From NCBI GenBank assembly GCA_029259945.1, contig JAJDEF010000022.1, positions 124,001 to 188,000 on the forward strand: a stretch of DNA of 64,000 bases, written 5' to 3'. The stretch's first letter is position 1, and the number at the start of each line of letters is the position of its first letter. The notes beneath the pieces were generated by a model. It worked only from the letters and a program-made list of their open reading frames with translations, was not told where the DNA came from and ran no database searches. Below are positions 16,626-26,241 of this stretch, one piece after another. Source of the DNA: Planctomycetota bacterium. GTDB taxonomy: Bacteria > Planctomycetota > Planctomycetia > Pirellulales > Lacipirellulaceae. The position numbers and the translations under genes are program-made.

Positions 16626-19550
16626 CTAAATGAAGTTGAGTAGCGTGAGCTGCAGCAAATTCGCAGAAACCTGTAGCGAAGCTTCTAGCGAAACTTGCCG
16701 CGAGACAAGCTCAGAAATCGCCTCGACCAAATCCACATCAATCTCATCCGACAAGGCCGACCGAAGCTGGATTTCCTCATCTTGCAGACCGAGTTGCGAA
16801 AGATCGAGACCCCGCTCGCGTGCACCCACCTCGGCTCGTGCAGAAGTAACCCGAGCAATATCATCATCCAGCTTAGCCGCCGCCCGACTAATCGCCGGCA
16901 CATCGTCCGCCTCCAAAGCTTCGCGAAGACTGATCAGCGTATTAAACACGCTCTCTGTCTCTAGAAAATTCTGATCCGTCCCCGCCAGCGCGGTCGTCGT
17001 TCCGACCTTCTGAGTATCTCCGATCGGAATCAGCCCCAAATACTCCGCTGCCTGGCTGCTACCAAGCTTCCTGACCGTCACTCCACCAGTTCCACCGGTG
17101 CTGTCAATCAACTCGATGCCATTGCCAGTCGAGGCAAGTTGGGCGGTAACATTACCGCCCGTAGCAGCATTAATCGAGTTGATCACATCCGTGACGGTTT
17201 TAGCATTACCCACATCGATTCGAAAAAACTGCCCATCAGCAGCCGTAATCGAGAAGTCATCGGTCGGCAACGAAAACTCGATACCCCCGACAATGGGATT
17301 GTCTGGTCCAGTTTCTGTAACCGACAGGCTACCCGCTCCCCCCGAAGTGTCCGTGAAAACAATACCGTTGCCTGCGGTATTCAGTGCTGCACTCACGTTC
17401 ACACCGTCGGTTGTGGCCTGTGTATTGATGGCGTTCACCACATCGGTCAGCGTCGCAACACTACTAACGTCAACAATGATTTTTTGGTCATCAGCTGCCG
17501 TAATCGTCAGTTGATCGCCGGTCGCGGTGAATTCCGAATCTATCTTGACCGGCACCCCGACCCCAAAATTCATATCGCTGAGCTTCGTGGTCCCTGTAAG
17601 CGTCCGAATCCCCAACTGCGTCGCCGTTTGCCCGCCATTAAGCTCACCAATTTGAAGCGGATGGCCACTCAAACGAGAGCGTACATTGATTCCCGTCCCA
17701 TCGGCATTAATCTCGGCCACAAGTCCAGCATCGGCGCTATTAATCGTGTTCAGCAAATCCTCAACCGTTTCGGCCGTGCCAAACTTGATATCGAACGACT
17801 CCCCGCCATTCACCACTCGAATGCCCGACGTCTGATCGAACTTAACGCCTGAGCCACCCGACGTCGCCGCGGGAATCGAATTCAGATTCACCACACCCGA
17901 CCCAGCTTCAGACGCCGAGCTAGAATCCGACGGATCAATAACCGCAGCAAATGTTCCTTCGGTATTGATCGCAGCAGTCGCATTGCTTGCCGTTGTCGCC
18001 CCCGGGGCAATCCGCACATAAAGCGTCTTCGCCGCCCCCCCGCTGTTACCCGTATTTCCTTGGACATTACCAATATCGCTGGCATCGATCGTCGCAGCAG
18101 GATTAAATGTGGCTCCTTCCACACTCTCATCATGGGCGGCCGTAAAAACTCCGGTCGCGGCAATCTCATTAATCACCGTCTGCGCGGTCGTGGCCCCCGT
18201 ATTATCTACCGCGATGGTCAGCGTCTTCGTTCCCGCATCATAAGTGACCGCAGCCACATCACCGATAGCTCCCCCGTCGGTTATGTTAATTTGCACATTA
18301 TTGGTCGCGGTGCCCGGTGCAACGGCGGAAATAATGAGATCGTTCCCTGCTCCCGAGAACGTCAACGCGGCAGTCGAAGCCCTCGCATTCGTATCGTACT
18401 GCGCAACTTCATTGCCAGCCGAAAGCCCAGACTGGGCCGTCAGCAGACTGTCGTTCACAAATTGAACCGCGACGCCATTGAGCCCTGCTCCGTTCACCCC
18501 TGCCGTGAGCAGGATATCAGCGTTGTCATTCGGCGCACCCGACTCAATCACCGTGCGGGCTTTCGTGCCAAGCACGTCGTCGAGCGAGGTGGTTCTCAGC
18601 AGCTTTGGATCAAGATCATCGCCTACGCGAGTCCCAATTCCGCTCACTTCAAGTACCCCAAGCTCTCGAGCGGCCGTACCATTCCCCACTTCGTTGATGA
18701 TAATGTTGTCACCCGAAGCAAAACTCAAATCCAACCCAGTCCCCGAAATTTGAATATTGACCGTTTGGGTTGTCGGCGAATTCTCTTCGATGGCCCGCAC
18801 CACATCGCCGATCGTGGCAGCACTACTCAAGTCAATAATCGAAGTGTTCGTGCCATCCGAAATCGAAATCGCACCACCCGACTTAATCCCACGGCCACCA
18901 TGCAAGCTACCCAATTGCGTATTAAGAGTCAGCTCTGGATCAAGGTCGACGCTGCCCTGCACCGCTTCAGAGATTCCGCCAAACACCGCCTGGCCAGTCG
19001 CATTGCTATCAAAAAGAATGCCAATGTCCGAATAGTTGCGAACCGCACGGTCATCGCCGTGATAGACGACATTGTCGCCATCAAACGAGTAAGGCACCTG
19101 GCTCGTCTGCGAGCCGGCAAAAAGGAAACGGCCTTGAAACTGCCGATTACCCAGCGTGACCAAGCCACTCAGCGCCTCGTTGATCTGAGCAATTGCCGTA
19201 TCGCGTTCTTGCTGGCTCGTGACCGTTCCAACCACACCGAGCGTAGCGCTCTTGATGTCGTTAAGTCTTTTTCCAACATCCGCCAAGGCCCCATCGGTGC
19301 TCGCTAAATACTCTTTCCCCGAGGCGACATTGCCTTCGAGTTGCCCTTTTCGTTCAAGCAATCGCTGAAGCGTAATGGCGCGCAAAGCCGAGCTTGCATC
19401 ATCACTCGGCAAGATAATCCGTTGCCCCGTGCTAATCCGCTGCTGCAACTGAAACAAATCCAGCTGATCGCTTTGCACCTGCTGCGCAAGCCGTTGCGAG
19501 AGCAGCGAAGTGCTAACGCGAGTAATCGGAATAGGAACAATCCCAGACAT
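16626..19550 (-). CDS. flgL: Hook-filament junction protein FlgL, giant form
   Basis: At 974 residues this is about three times the usual FlgL length. The N-terminal flagellin-like domain (PITRVSTSLLSQRL, then ISTGQRIILPSDDASSALRA) and the C-terminal helical domain (ETESVFNTLISLREALEADD, then AISELVSRQVSLEASLQVS) are intact. Between them lie repeats of two kinds: hook-IN-like units (TVEDLLNTINSADAG, then GTGINVRS) and units ending in a YDAGTKTLTIAVDN strand, like those in the flagellin insert. FlgL joins the hook-side FlgK to the filament. It is preceded by flgK with a short palindromic repeat in the gap. Confidence 0.92.
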   Translation of the reverse strand: MSGIVPIPITRVSTSLLSQRLAQQVQSDQLDLFQLQQRISTGQRIILPSDDASSALRAITLQRLLERKGQLEGNVASGKEYLASTDGALADVGKRLNDIKSATLGVVGTVTSQQERDTAIAQINEALSGLVTLGNRQFQGRFLFAGSQTSQVPYSFDGDNVVYHGDDRAVRNYSDIGILFDSNATGQAVFGGISEAVQGSVDLDPELTLNTQLGSLHGGRGIKSGGAISISDGTNTSIIDLSSAATIGDVVRAIEENSPTTQTVNIQISGTGLDLSFASGDNIIINEVGNGTAARELGVLEVSGIGTRVGDDLDPKLLRTTSLDDVLGTKARTVIESGAPNDNADILLTAGVNGAGLNGVAVQFVNDSLLTAQSGLSAGNEVAQYDTNARASTAALTFSGAGNDLIISAVAPGTATNNVQINITDGGAIGDVAAVTYDAGTKTLTIAVDNTGATTAQTVINEIAATGVFTAAHDESVEGATFNPAATIDASDIGNVQGNTGNSGGAAKTLYVRIAPGATTASNATAAINTEGTFAAVIDPSDSSSASEAGSGVVNLNSIPAATSGGSGVKFDQTSGIRVVNGGESFDIKFGTAETVEDLLNTINSADAGLVAEINADGTGINVRSRLSGHPLQIGELNGGQTATQLGIRTLTGTTKLSDMNFGVGVPVKIDSEFTATGDQLTITAADDQKIIVDVSSVATLTDVVNAINTQATTDGVNVSAALNTAGNGIVFTDTSGGAGSLSVTETGPDNPIVGGIEFSLPTDDFSITAADGQFFRIDVGNAKTVTDVINSINAATGGNVTAQLASTGNGIELIDSTGGTGGVTVRKLGSSQAAEYLGLIPIGDTQKVGTTTALAGTDQNFLETESVFNTLISLREALEADDVPAISRAAAKLDDDIARVTSARAEVGARERGLDLSQLGLQDEEIQLRSALSDEIDVDLVEAISELVSRQVSLEASLQVSANLLQLTLLNFI

Positions 19551-19559
19551 AAGTACCCT

Positions 19560-19581
19560 ATAGCCCGGCCATCCTGGCCGG
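19560..19581. repeat. CCGGCCATCCTGGCCGG palindrome repeat, copy 1
   Basis: This 22-bp unit is identical to copies at 32792-32813 and 36348-36369. It lies between flgK and flgL, inside what is otherwise one operon. A second short palindrome, CCGGCTTAGCCGG, follows at 19606-19618. Confidence 0.8.
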
Positions 19582-19622
19582 ACAAATATTAATTTCCACC
19601 AAAAACCGGCTTAGCCGGAAAA

Positions 19623-21344
19623 TCACAAATTCACCAATATATCCATCAATTCTGAAAGCGTCTGTATATACCGGGCCGAAGCCTGATAAACTCGCTGCAA
19701 CTGAAGCATGTCAATCGCTTCTTCATCGAGGTTCACCCCGCTCACCGCTTGCGCGCCAGCAATGAGTGTCCCCTCAAAAACACGCAATCCATCTGCCACA
19801 GCAATCGCGATGGTTGCCCCTTGAGTGGTTTGATTGACCAACTGGTCGTACGCCCCGCTAATGGTCTGACCGCCGATGCCATCAATTGACTCATCATAAA
19901 AACCACTCAACTTAAGAGCGTTTTCTGTACCCTCGCCTATCCCGTTAAGACTCGCAGCAAATTTGGCTCCCGACTGACGGCTCGCGGTAAGCTCCCCGTT
20001 CACACCGATATTCGACGCTTTCGAACCAGTAAAAAATGTATTGATCCCTAAGGCGGCTAAAACATGACTCTCTTTGGTGCCTTCTTCCTGCCCAAAGCTA
20101 AACTGAATGTCCTGCGATTCACTTCGGATCACCAATTGGTTATCCACCGAAACTTCCGCAGCTACTCCATCAATTGCATCAATCCCACTCGCCAATGAAG
20201 TCAGCGTGGTGTCATTCCCATCGAGACCATTCAGATCAATCGAAATCGTATGCGTTTTGGTTTCGTTTTCAGCAGCGTTGAAGACCAATAGATTGAAACT
20301 GCCGTTTTCCGGCGTAAAGTCGAGCCCAGCATTATTTAGTGCAGCATTCGCGTCCGCGACGCGAGCCGTACCCGTCACTTCGTTAAACCCCTCGATCCCT
20401 TGCCCCAGCGAGTAAATCTTATTGAACTCAAACGCCAAAGTCGAAGCAAACTCATCTAGCCCCTCTAAAAAACCACCCGCAATAGTATCGCGCGCTTCAT
20501 ACAACCCCTGAAGCTCACCTCCACCCACCGAAAGTGGGCTTCCATTGTCGACAAATTGAACGACCGACGTGCTCAATCCATCGACACTGCTCGACGCCGC
20601 TTCGACTTCGCGACTGGTACCTTCAAACACTAAAATTTCGCCGTTGAGCGAAACATTCACGGCACCGGTCTCTTGCTCGTTGATCGTAATATCCGCAATC
20701 TGCGCTAACTGCTTCAGCGCCTCGCTACGCTGACTCCGCAGCCCGCCCGCCGCGCCACCACCCCCGCCACCGTTTTCAGCCACTACGATCTTTAAGTTCA
20801 GTTCGCGTATTTGCTTGGTCAGCGCGTTGATCTCGTCGGCAGCCACCTCCACTCGATCACTAAAATCGCGATGCACAGTCGTCACCCGACGATCTAGGCT
20901 ATTGATACGCTCGGCCAGCCTTACCCCGTTGCCAATCGCCAAATTGCGAATATCGATGTCTTCGGGGTTCTTCGCGACCTCATCGAGACTGTTAATAAAG
21001 TCGGTAATCGCGGTACTAATATCAAACTCGGTCAGTTCTCCGAGCAGCGTCTGAATATCGCGAAATGCCTTCTCCTGCACCTCGGCACTAGCCCGATCGC
21101 CGCCTGCGTCCCGGAGTCGACTCTCGAGCGCAGTGTCGATGACCTGAACAATGCCATCAATTTCAACGCCCAGTCCAACCGAAAGATCACCGATCTTCTG
21201 AACCGGAGCCGGTGAATAGATCGTGCGCTCGCGCACGTAGCCAGGCGTGTTGGCATTGGCAATATTATTACCAACCACTTGCAGGCCAATCTGCATTGCC
21301 TGCAGCGTATTGCCTGCCATCTGGATTGAACCGAAAAGCGACAT
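19623..21344 (-). CDS. flgK: Hook-filament junction protein FlgK (hook-associated protein 1)
   Basis: At 573 residues this has the normal FlgK length, unlike its neighbours. The N-terminal rod/hook signature (MQIGLQVVGNNIANANTPGY) and the C-terminal helix (VNLDEEAIDMLQLQRVYQAS) are both typical. A glycine run (GGGGGGAAGG) near residue 200 is a local oddity. FlgK forms the first ring of the hook-filament junction. It lies between the flgN-like chaperone gene and flgL. Confidence 0.95.
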   Translation of the reverse strand: MSLFGSIQMAGNTLQAMQIGLQVVGNNIANANTPGYVRERTIYSPAPVQKIGDLSVGLGVEIDGIVQVIDTALESRLRDAGGDRASAEVQEKAFRDIQTLLGELTEFDISTAITDFINSLDEVAKNPEDIDIRNLAIGNGVRLAERINSLDRRVTTVHRDFSDRVEVAADEINALTKQIRELNLKIVVAENGGGGGGAAGGLRSQRSEALKQLAQIADITINEQETGAVNVSLNGEILVFEGTSREVEAASSSVDGLSTSVVQFVDNGSPLSVGGGELQGLYEARDTIAGGFLEGLDEFASTLAFEFNKIYSLGQGIEGFNEVTGTARVADANAALNNAGLDFTPENGSFNLLVFNAAENETKTHTISIDLNGLDGNDTTLTSLASGIDAIDGVAAEVSVDNQLVIRSESQDIQFSFGQEEGTKESHVLAALGINTFFTGSKASNIGVNGELTASRQSGAKFAASLNGIGEGTENALKLSGFYDESIDGIGGQTISGAYDQLVNQTTQGATIAIAVADGLRVFEGTLIAGAQAVSGVNLDEEAIDMLQLQRVYQASARYIQTLSELMDILVNL

Positions 21345-21431
21345 CTTGAGTTATTGAGTTCTGAGACGCGAGACACGAGTTCCTAAAATGAAAACTCACG
21401 CCTCGCAACTCAAAACTCGCGCCTCCTTTAC

Positions 21432-21917
21432 CTAAACTGCCTGATCCATCAGTGCACCACTGTTCTCAGTAGAACCACCTTTTCCATATGTCGGCTGTGG
21501 CTGGCCCCCAGTAGCAATAATCTCCAGAATCTGAGAAAGATGAAGCATCGTCTGCTGCACCACGACCCACTGAGTCACGCTCTCATGCCGTAACAAACTA
21601 GTGCGTTCGATTGACTCATCAATAGGCTTTCGTAGTGTTTGCGACTGCTCTTCCGGTAACGCCGTCGCCAACGACCGGATGCTATCAGAGGGCAAGCCAG
21701 CTATCGCTGCTTGCTCTAGTAAATGCTGGCGCTGGTCGTGACACGATTTGAGTTCTTCGCACAACAACGATTCCTCAGAGGCCATGGCAGCTAGCCCCTC
21801 GTGATCGCGTTGCATCAAAAATTCGCGCTTCTTGGCAAGCAAGCCTAGTAGTTGCTTTTGCGTCTCCGAAAGTCGACCCAAAAGCTCCGCCAGTTCAGAC
21901 GTCCAGTTGATATCCAT
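21432..21917 (-). CDS. flgN: FlgN-like flagellar export chaperone
   Basis: This all-helical protein of 161 residues lies between the flgJ-like gene and flgK, where flgN is expected. The central helices (LGLLAKKREFLMQRDHEGL, then LLCEELKSCHDQRQHLL) match the FlgN pattern. FlgN keeps FlgK and FlgL unfolded before export. The frame is open from a GTG at 21938, but a CGGAGA Shine-Dalgarno 10 nt before the ATG at 21917 favours the shorter form. Primary sequence conservation in this family is low, so context carries weight. Confidence 0.75.
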   Translation of the reverse strand: MDINWTSELAELLGRLSETQKQLLGLLAKKREFLMQRDHEGLAAMASEESLLCEELKSCHDQRQHLLEQAAIAGLPSDSIRSLATALPEEQSQTLRKPIDESIERTSLLRHESVTQWVVVQQTMLHLSQILEIIATGGQPQPTYGKGGSTENSGALMDQAV

Positions 21918-21998
21918 CCCAATAATTCTCCGACTCACTTATGAAAACTGGCCAAGATGACCAAATAATTTCTCGTCGCACTCTCAGTCAAATTGCCT

Positions 21999-22379
21999 CT
22001 ACCGCCGACGCAACTGATTTAGCTCGGAAAGACCACTTTCCTGGCTCTTCGCCGCTTCACGCAACAACTCCGCCTGCTGTGGAAACTGTTGCCGAAACAT
22101 CGGATCGGCAATCTGGTCAGCGCTCGCTTCGGTCATGTCTTCCGACATCGCCTGGTTCAATTGACCCTGAAAAATTTCTTCCGCCTGGCCACCATGAAAA
22201 TAAGCAGGCTTCCCTACCGTGCTTCGCATCGACTTCAGCATCTGCCCAAAAAACGATTCGCCGACAAACGTCCGAAAAGTCTCTTTCAGTTCCTTGGCAT
22301 CTTGCACCTGCTGATCGATATCAGAAGTATTCGCATGCAGCGAAATCGGGGCATTGATCGGAATTGAATTAATATTCAT
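21999..22379 (-). CDS. flgJ: FlgJ-like rod-binding protein (N-terminal domain only)
   Basis: This 126-residue protein corresponds to the rod-binding domain of FlgJ. The core is ELKETFRTFVGESFFGQMLKS, followed by GGQAEEIFQGQLNQAMSED. The C-terminal peptidoglycan hydrolase domain of enterobacterial FlgJ is absent, as in many phyla where a separate enzyme opens the wall. It would act as a rod cap in the periplasm. It lies directly downstream of flgI. Confidence 0.85.
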   Translation of the reverse strand: MNINSIPINAPISLHANTSDIDQQVQDAKELKETFRTFVGESFFGQMLKSMRSTVGKPAYFHGGQAEEIFQGQLNQAMSEDMTEASADQIADPMFRQQFPQQAELLREAAKSQESGLSELNQLRRR

Positions 22380-22434
22380 GTTCGTTTTTTCTGGTGCTAA
22401 CTTGTTATCAAAAAATTCAGCTGAAAAACCACCT

Positions 22435-23517
22435 CTATTGAATAATCAAGCGGCCATGTAGTTTGCCGTTGCGTTCAATGCTTTTGATAATCTCAATCGC
22501 ATCTTCATTCGGTACATTCAAAGCCTTGAGAGCATCGACCAGCGAGTCTAATTTTGCCGAGCGACCTTGCTCTTGCGTCACGTCAACAAAAGGAGTCGCC
22601 GCCTCGCTCGCCTCGACCACAATATTACGGTGCGAAACCACCACGTCGCCAATCTGAACATCGCCACTAATCACAATGCTTCCGGTCCGTTCGTTAATCA
22701 CAACACGTGCCTCGGGCTCAGGCTGATAAACCTGCAACTCCAATAAATTGGAAACAAATCCGACGTGATCATCGCGATACGACTCCGGAATTTTGACGAC
22801 GATGTTCGCGGCATTAATCGCTCGAACATCCTTCCTACCTTCATCTTCTTTGAAATGCGTCTGGTGAATAATATCGGCAATCTCCGCCGAGGTTTGGAAA
22901 TCCGCGTGATTCTCTTCCAGAATGAGAGTTACAAAACCGTCTTGAACAAACGGCGTATAAACATCTTCCTCCATCTGACAGCCACCATGAATGCTGCCCA
23001 TCAAAGGTTGGTCTTCTGAATCAAGATGAATTCGACCTTCTGCCAATGCGTAAACACGACTGTCCTCCGTGTTGGGCCCTTGCAACGCGGCAAACGCTAA
23101 GTGTCCACCCGCCAAACTTTTGCCGTTGATCGCGCTCACATCGCAATTCAACTTGTCGCCACGCCGGGCACCCGTGGCAGGTACTCGAGCCGTCACCCAA
23201 ACCAAGGCGGCATTTTTCACTTTCTTCAGATCGTCAAAACTCTCTTGCCCCGGCATACCATGCTGAGTGACATGACTTCCCATAATCTCCATCGACCGAG
23301 CCAATGCCCGCATCGTCGCCGGATCGTTGGCCTCACCCGTACCGTTCAAACCCACCACCAAACCCAAACCACGCAGCACATTCTCTTCTTGCCCCTTCAC
23401 GCGACAAATATTGCGAAGCTGCGTTCGCCCTTCCGTTTGCTGAATATCTGCAAGTTGTACAAAGCAACTAAAGAAACTCGCAGCAACAAGACCGAGGATA
23501 TTAAACTTGTGAAACAT
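22435..23517 (-). CDS. flgI: Flagellar P-ring protein FlgI
   Basis: This 360-residue periplasmic protein forms the P ring around the rod. Recognisable segments are VKGQEENVLRGLGLVVGLNG, the DKLNCDVSAINGKSLAGG region and the C-terminal VDALKALNVPNEDAIEIIKS. The frame opens further upstream (23574), but the ATG at 23517 has GGGAG before it, follows the flgH stop by 17 bp, and starts a hydrophobic export signal. Confidence 0.95.
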   Translation of the reverse strand: MFHKFNILGLVAASFFSCFVQLADIQQTEGRTQLRNICRVKGQEENVLRGLGLVVGLNGTGEANDPATMRALARSMEIMGSHVTQHGMPGQESFDDLKKVKNAALVWVTARVPATGARRGDKLNCDVSAINGKSLAGGHLAFAALQGPNTEDSRVYALAEGRIHLDSEDQPLMGSIHGGCQMEEDVYTPFVQDGFVTLILEENHADFQTSAEIADIIHQTHFKEDEGRKDVRAINAANIVVKIPESYRDDHVGFVSNLLELQVYQPEPEARVVINERTGSIVISGDVQIGDVVVSHRNIVVEASEAATPFVDVTQEQGRSAKLDSLVDALKALNVPNEDAIEIIKSIERNGKLHGRLIIQ

Positions 23518-23534
23518 TCTATTCTCCCAACCGC

Positions 23535-24221
23535 TCAAAACGGTCTGTAGCGGTCGTAAATTCGTCCCATCCAACCACGTGCGTAGCCATCGTGAACTTG
23601 GCCTAATTCTTCTTTATCAATGTCGAGATTCGTAATCGCATCGCTGCTCACCGTCCGATCTGCCTGAATCGCTTCGCGTCGGACTTCACCCGTAAGCGAA
23701 ATCCGCCACTGCTCTTCGTTATTACGAATCGTAAGGTGGCCTTCGATCACTAAGTTTCCATTAGGACGGATATCAACAATTTGCACCGCGATCCGAAAAG
23801 TTAACGAATCGCTTAATTCCACATCTGCCTCTGCACGAAACTGGCTGTTGAGCGAACCCGAAACCGTCGGATCACCATCCGACTGCGTTGCAGGCTTCAA
23901 TGATCCTCCATCGAGCTTAATCCAATCCGCCAATATCCCCGTAAGGCTCGCCGTCTTGCGACTCTCGGCATCCCCTTCGCTAAGAAACTTCGAGCGGAAA
24001 TCCACCAGCACGGTAATGATGTCATGTAACTGCAACTCGCGTGGCCGGGCTTCTGGCGGCAACGTGCGATACAAAAACGAACTGTTCTCTAGCGTCAGAC
24101 CCTTCGCCGATTGCGAAGGCTGCAAAAACAAGCTGCCATCCTGCGCCGTTACAGAGCCTGCAAACAGTAAACAGGCGAACCAGCCGGCAGCGAATAGACT
24201 TGTCAGGTTATGGTTTCTCAT
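23535..24221 (-). CDS. flgH: Flagellar L-ring protein FlgH
   Basis: The 228-residue product begins with a signal peptide (SLFAAGWFACLLFAGSVTAQ, cleavage likely after TAQ). It then shows the FlgH pattern, including LQLHDIITVLVDFRSKF, a region of beta strands, and NLVIEGHLTIRNNEEQWRIS ending in DGYARGWMGRI. FlgH forms the outer-membrane L ring, which supports a genuine outer membrane here. Most FlgH proteins are lipoproteins; no lipobox Cys is visible, so anchoring may differ. GAGGTG precedes the ATG at 24221. Confidence 0.9.
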   Translation of the reverse strand: MRNHNLTSLFAAGWFACLLFAGSVTAQDGSLFLQPSQSAKGLTLENSSFLYRTLPPEARPRELQLHDIITVLVDFRSKFLSEGDAESRKTASLTGILADWIKLDGGSLKPATQSDGDPTVSGSLNSQFRAEADVELSDSLTFRIAVQIVDIRPNGNLVIEGHLTIRNNEEQWRISLTGEVRREAIQADRTVSSDAITNLDIDKEELGQVHDGYARGWMGRIYDRYRPF

Positions 24222-24269
24222 GTTCACCTCAAAAACTCTCCGTCGATTTCCATCTATTTTCAACAACGG

Positions 24270-25352
24270 TTAGCGACGCTCTGTTTCTTGTTTTCCATAC
24301 ATCGCAAAGTCCTCGACGCGTGCGCCTGTCGGATAAACATCCAAACGGCGATCTCCAGTCACACTCGCAGCAAAACGTTTCTTGTTGTCCACGCTTTCCA
24401 CCTGCACGAGATCACCCATCGCACCATCTTGTCGAGCCACCGCCATCGTACGCACCGTGATTCCGCCCGTCCGAGCAAAAACAGTGACCGTCTCTCCTCG
24501 CTTCACAATCTTAGGAGCACTCACTTGTCCATCCGTAAAAATGGTGTCCACCGCAATCGTCCGGCTGGCGACCATTCCAATCACTTGTTTCGGATCGCTG
24601 ATCGCCAAACTGGGAACCGAACCTTCGTGCTCACGCACTTCCACATCCGCAGCCCGCACCAAACTGCCACGAGTAATTGCCGTACGGGCAAAGAGCACGG
24701 AGTGAACCTTCACCACCGTCGCCCGAACCTCTGCAGGTTTGCTGATACCCTTCGCACTTAGCTGAAATCGCTGACGCCCTGTCCAAGGCCGCCTTCCTCC
24801 GTCGACCGTGAAGTTATTTCCCCAATCGGCAAAACGAAGCGTATCGTCTTTCTCAATCTCCACCGCAACCCGCCACCGCTCATGACCAGTACGTTCCACC
24901 AACGACTGCAAAATTGCCGCTTCGATCGAGGCCTCTAACTCTTCTTGCGATCGAGTAGGGATTGTTTTCGTCGTCGAAGAAGTTTGCCAATTGCTCTCGG
25001 GCTTAGGTTCCGTTGGCCGATCTCCGATCTCAACCACCTTCGCACCGCGGACTCGCAAGCTCTGTATGTCGAGGCCGCGCGACTGGAGCAAATCTAAAAT
25101 CTGCGACCGATACAAAAACTGCTGCGTGCCCGGCGCTGGTGCAGGAAACAACGGCGTCGTTGCCAAATCTTTCATTTCCGTCGTAGTGCCTGCCGAGATA
25201 TCCGCCACATCACCCAGCCGAATCACCGACCCGCCAACGGTCGCCCGCTCGCGAAGCACGAGCTGCGCACCCACAGCAGCCGACGCCTGCAGCAATACCG
25301 CCAACGTTAGTAGCAAAACACTTTTTTTTGATTCAACGAACGTCATGTTCAT
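24270..25352 (-). CDS. flgA: Flagellar P-ring assembly chaperone FlgA
   Basis: This 360-residue periplasmic protein has an N-terminal signal peptide (VLLLTLAVLLQASAAVGA) and a C-terminal SAF-like domain. Motifs are FARTAITRGSLVRAADVEV, then VASRTIAVDTIFTDGQV and VKRGETVTVFARTGGITV. FlgA assists FlgI polymerisation around the rod. It is longer than E. coli FlgA (about 220), because of an extra N-terminal domain with VIRLGDVADIS. It is followed by flgH and flgI, the expected partners. Confidence 0.9.
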   Translation of the reverse strand: MNMTFVESKKSVLLLTLAVLLQASAAVGAQLVLRERATVGGSVIRLGDVADISAGTTTEMKDLATTPLFPAPAPGTQQFLYRSQILDLLQSRGLDIQSLRVRGAKVVEIGDRPTEPKPESNWQTSSTTKTIPTRSQEELEASIEAAILQSLVERTGHERWRVAVEIEKDDTLRFADWGNNFTVDGGRRPWTGRQRFQLSAKGISKPAEVRATVVKVHSVLFARTAITRGSLVRAADVEVREHEGSVPSLAISDPKQVIGMVASRTIAVDTIFTDGQVSAPKIVKRGETVTVFARTGGITVRTMAVARQDGAMGDLVQVESVDNKKRFAASVTGDRRLDVYPTGARVEDFAMYGKQETERR

Positions 25353-25382
25353 CCCAGTTGCATAAGTCGCATGAAAAATTGC

Positions 25383-26186
25383 TTAACCCCGACGAAGATT
25401 CGCCGCGACCTGCATAATTTGATCGCCTGCCTGAACCACCTGCGAATTAAGCTCAAAGGCCCTTTGCGTCGTGATCAGGTCGATCAACTCTTCCGTCGGA
25501 TTCACGTTCGAGGCCTCAAGCGAACCCTGTCGAACCGTTCCCAACCCCGGACTCCCCGGGTTTCCTTCCGTCGCAGTCCCCGAAGCAGCCGTTTGCTGAT
25601 AGAGGTTGTCACCCATCTTCAACAAACCATCGGGGTCAATAAAACTCGTAAGATTAAGTTGACCCGCCGTTTGGGTTGTCTCAGGCGATGCAGCCGTCGT
25701 GTACTGCACAAGCCCATCGCTAGAGATCGCGACATTTTGCGCATCCGCCGGAATATTGATCGCCGGATCCAACGTCCAACCCGTCTGAGCCGAACCCAAG
25801 ACCAAGTCGCCGTTCGCGTTGATGCCAAAGTTACCCGCTCTCGAATAAAAAGTGGAACTACCTGCCAAGACCTTAAAAAATCCGTCGCCTTCGATGGCAA
25901 GATCAAGGGGGTTGCCAGTCGATTGCACAGCACCTTGCGTGTAATTCGTTTGCGTGCTTGAAACCTTTGTTCCCAAGCCCACCTCAATCCCAGTCGAGGT
26001 AATCGTCCCGTCCGAATCGGTCGCCCCGGGCAAACGAAGCTGACGATAAATCAGATCCTCAAAATTCGCCCTATCTTTCTTAAAACCCGTCGTATTGATA
26101 TTCGCCATATTATTGGCAATCACATCCAACTTGGTTTCCAAGGCATTCATGCCTGTCGCGGCAGTATAAAGTGTTTGAACGCTCAT
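25383..26186 (-). CDS. flgG: Flagellar distal rod protein FlgG
   Basis: This 267-residue protein has the rod-protein N-terminal signature TKLDVIANNMANINTTGFKK, the central LAIEGDGFFKV segment and the C-terminal NPTEELIDLITTQRAFELNS helix. FlgG builds the distal rod that crosses the P and L rings. Its length is standard. It is the second gene of the cluster, after flgF. Confidence 0.96.
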   Translation of the reverse strand: MSVQTLYTAATGMNALETKLDVIANNMANINTTGFKKDRANFEDLIYRQLRLPGATDSDGTITSTGIEVGLGTKVSSTQTNYTQGAVQSTGNPLDLAIEGDGFFKVLAGSSTFYSRAGNFGINANGDLVLGSAQTGWTLDPAINIPADAQNVAISSDGLVQYTTAASPETTQTAGQLNLTSFIDPDGLLKMGDNLYQQTAASGTATEGNPGSPGLGTVRQGSLEASNVNPTEELIDLITTQRAFELNSQVVQAGDQIMQVAANLRRG

Positions 26187-26241
26187 TCGATTGTTTCCCG
26201 TCGGTTGTTCCCGCCTAGTGGTTGGCTACTGGTAACTTCAA

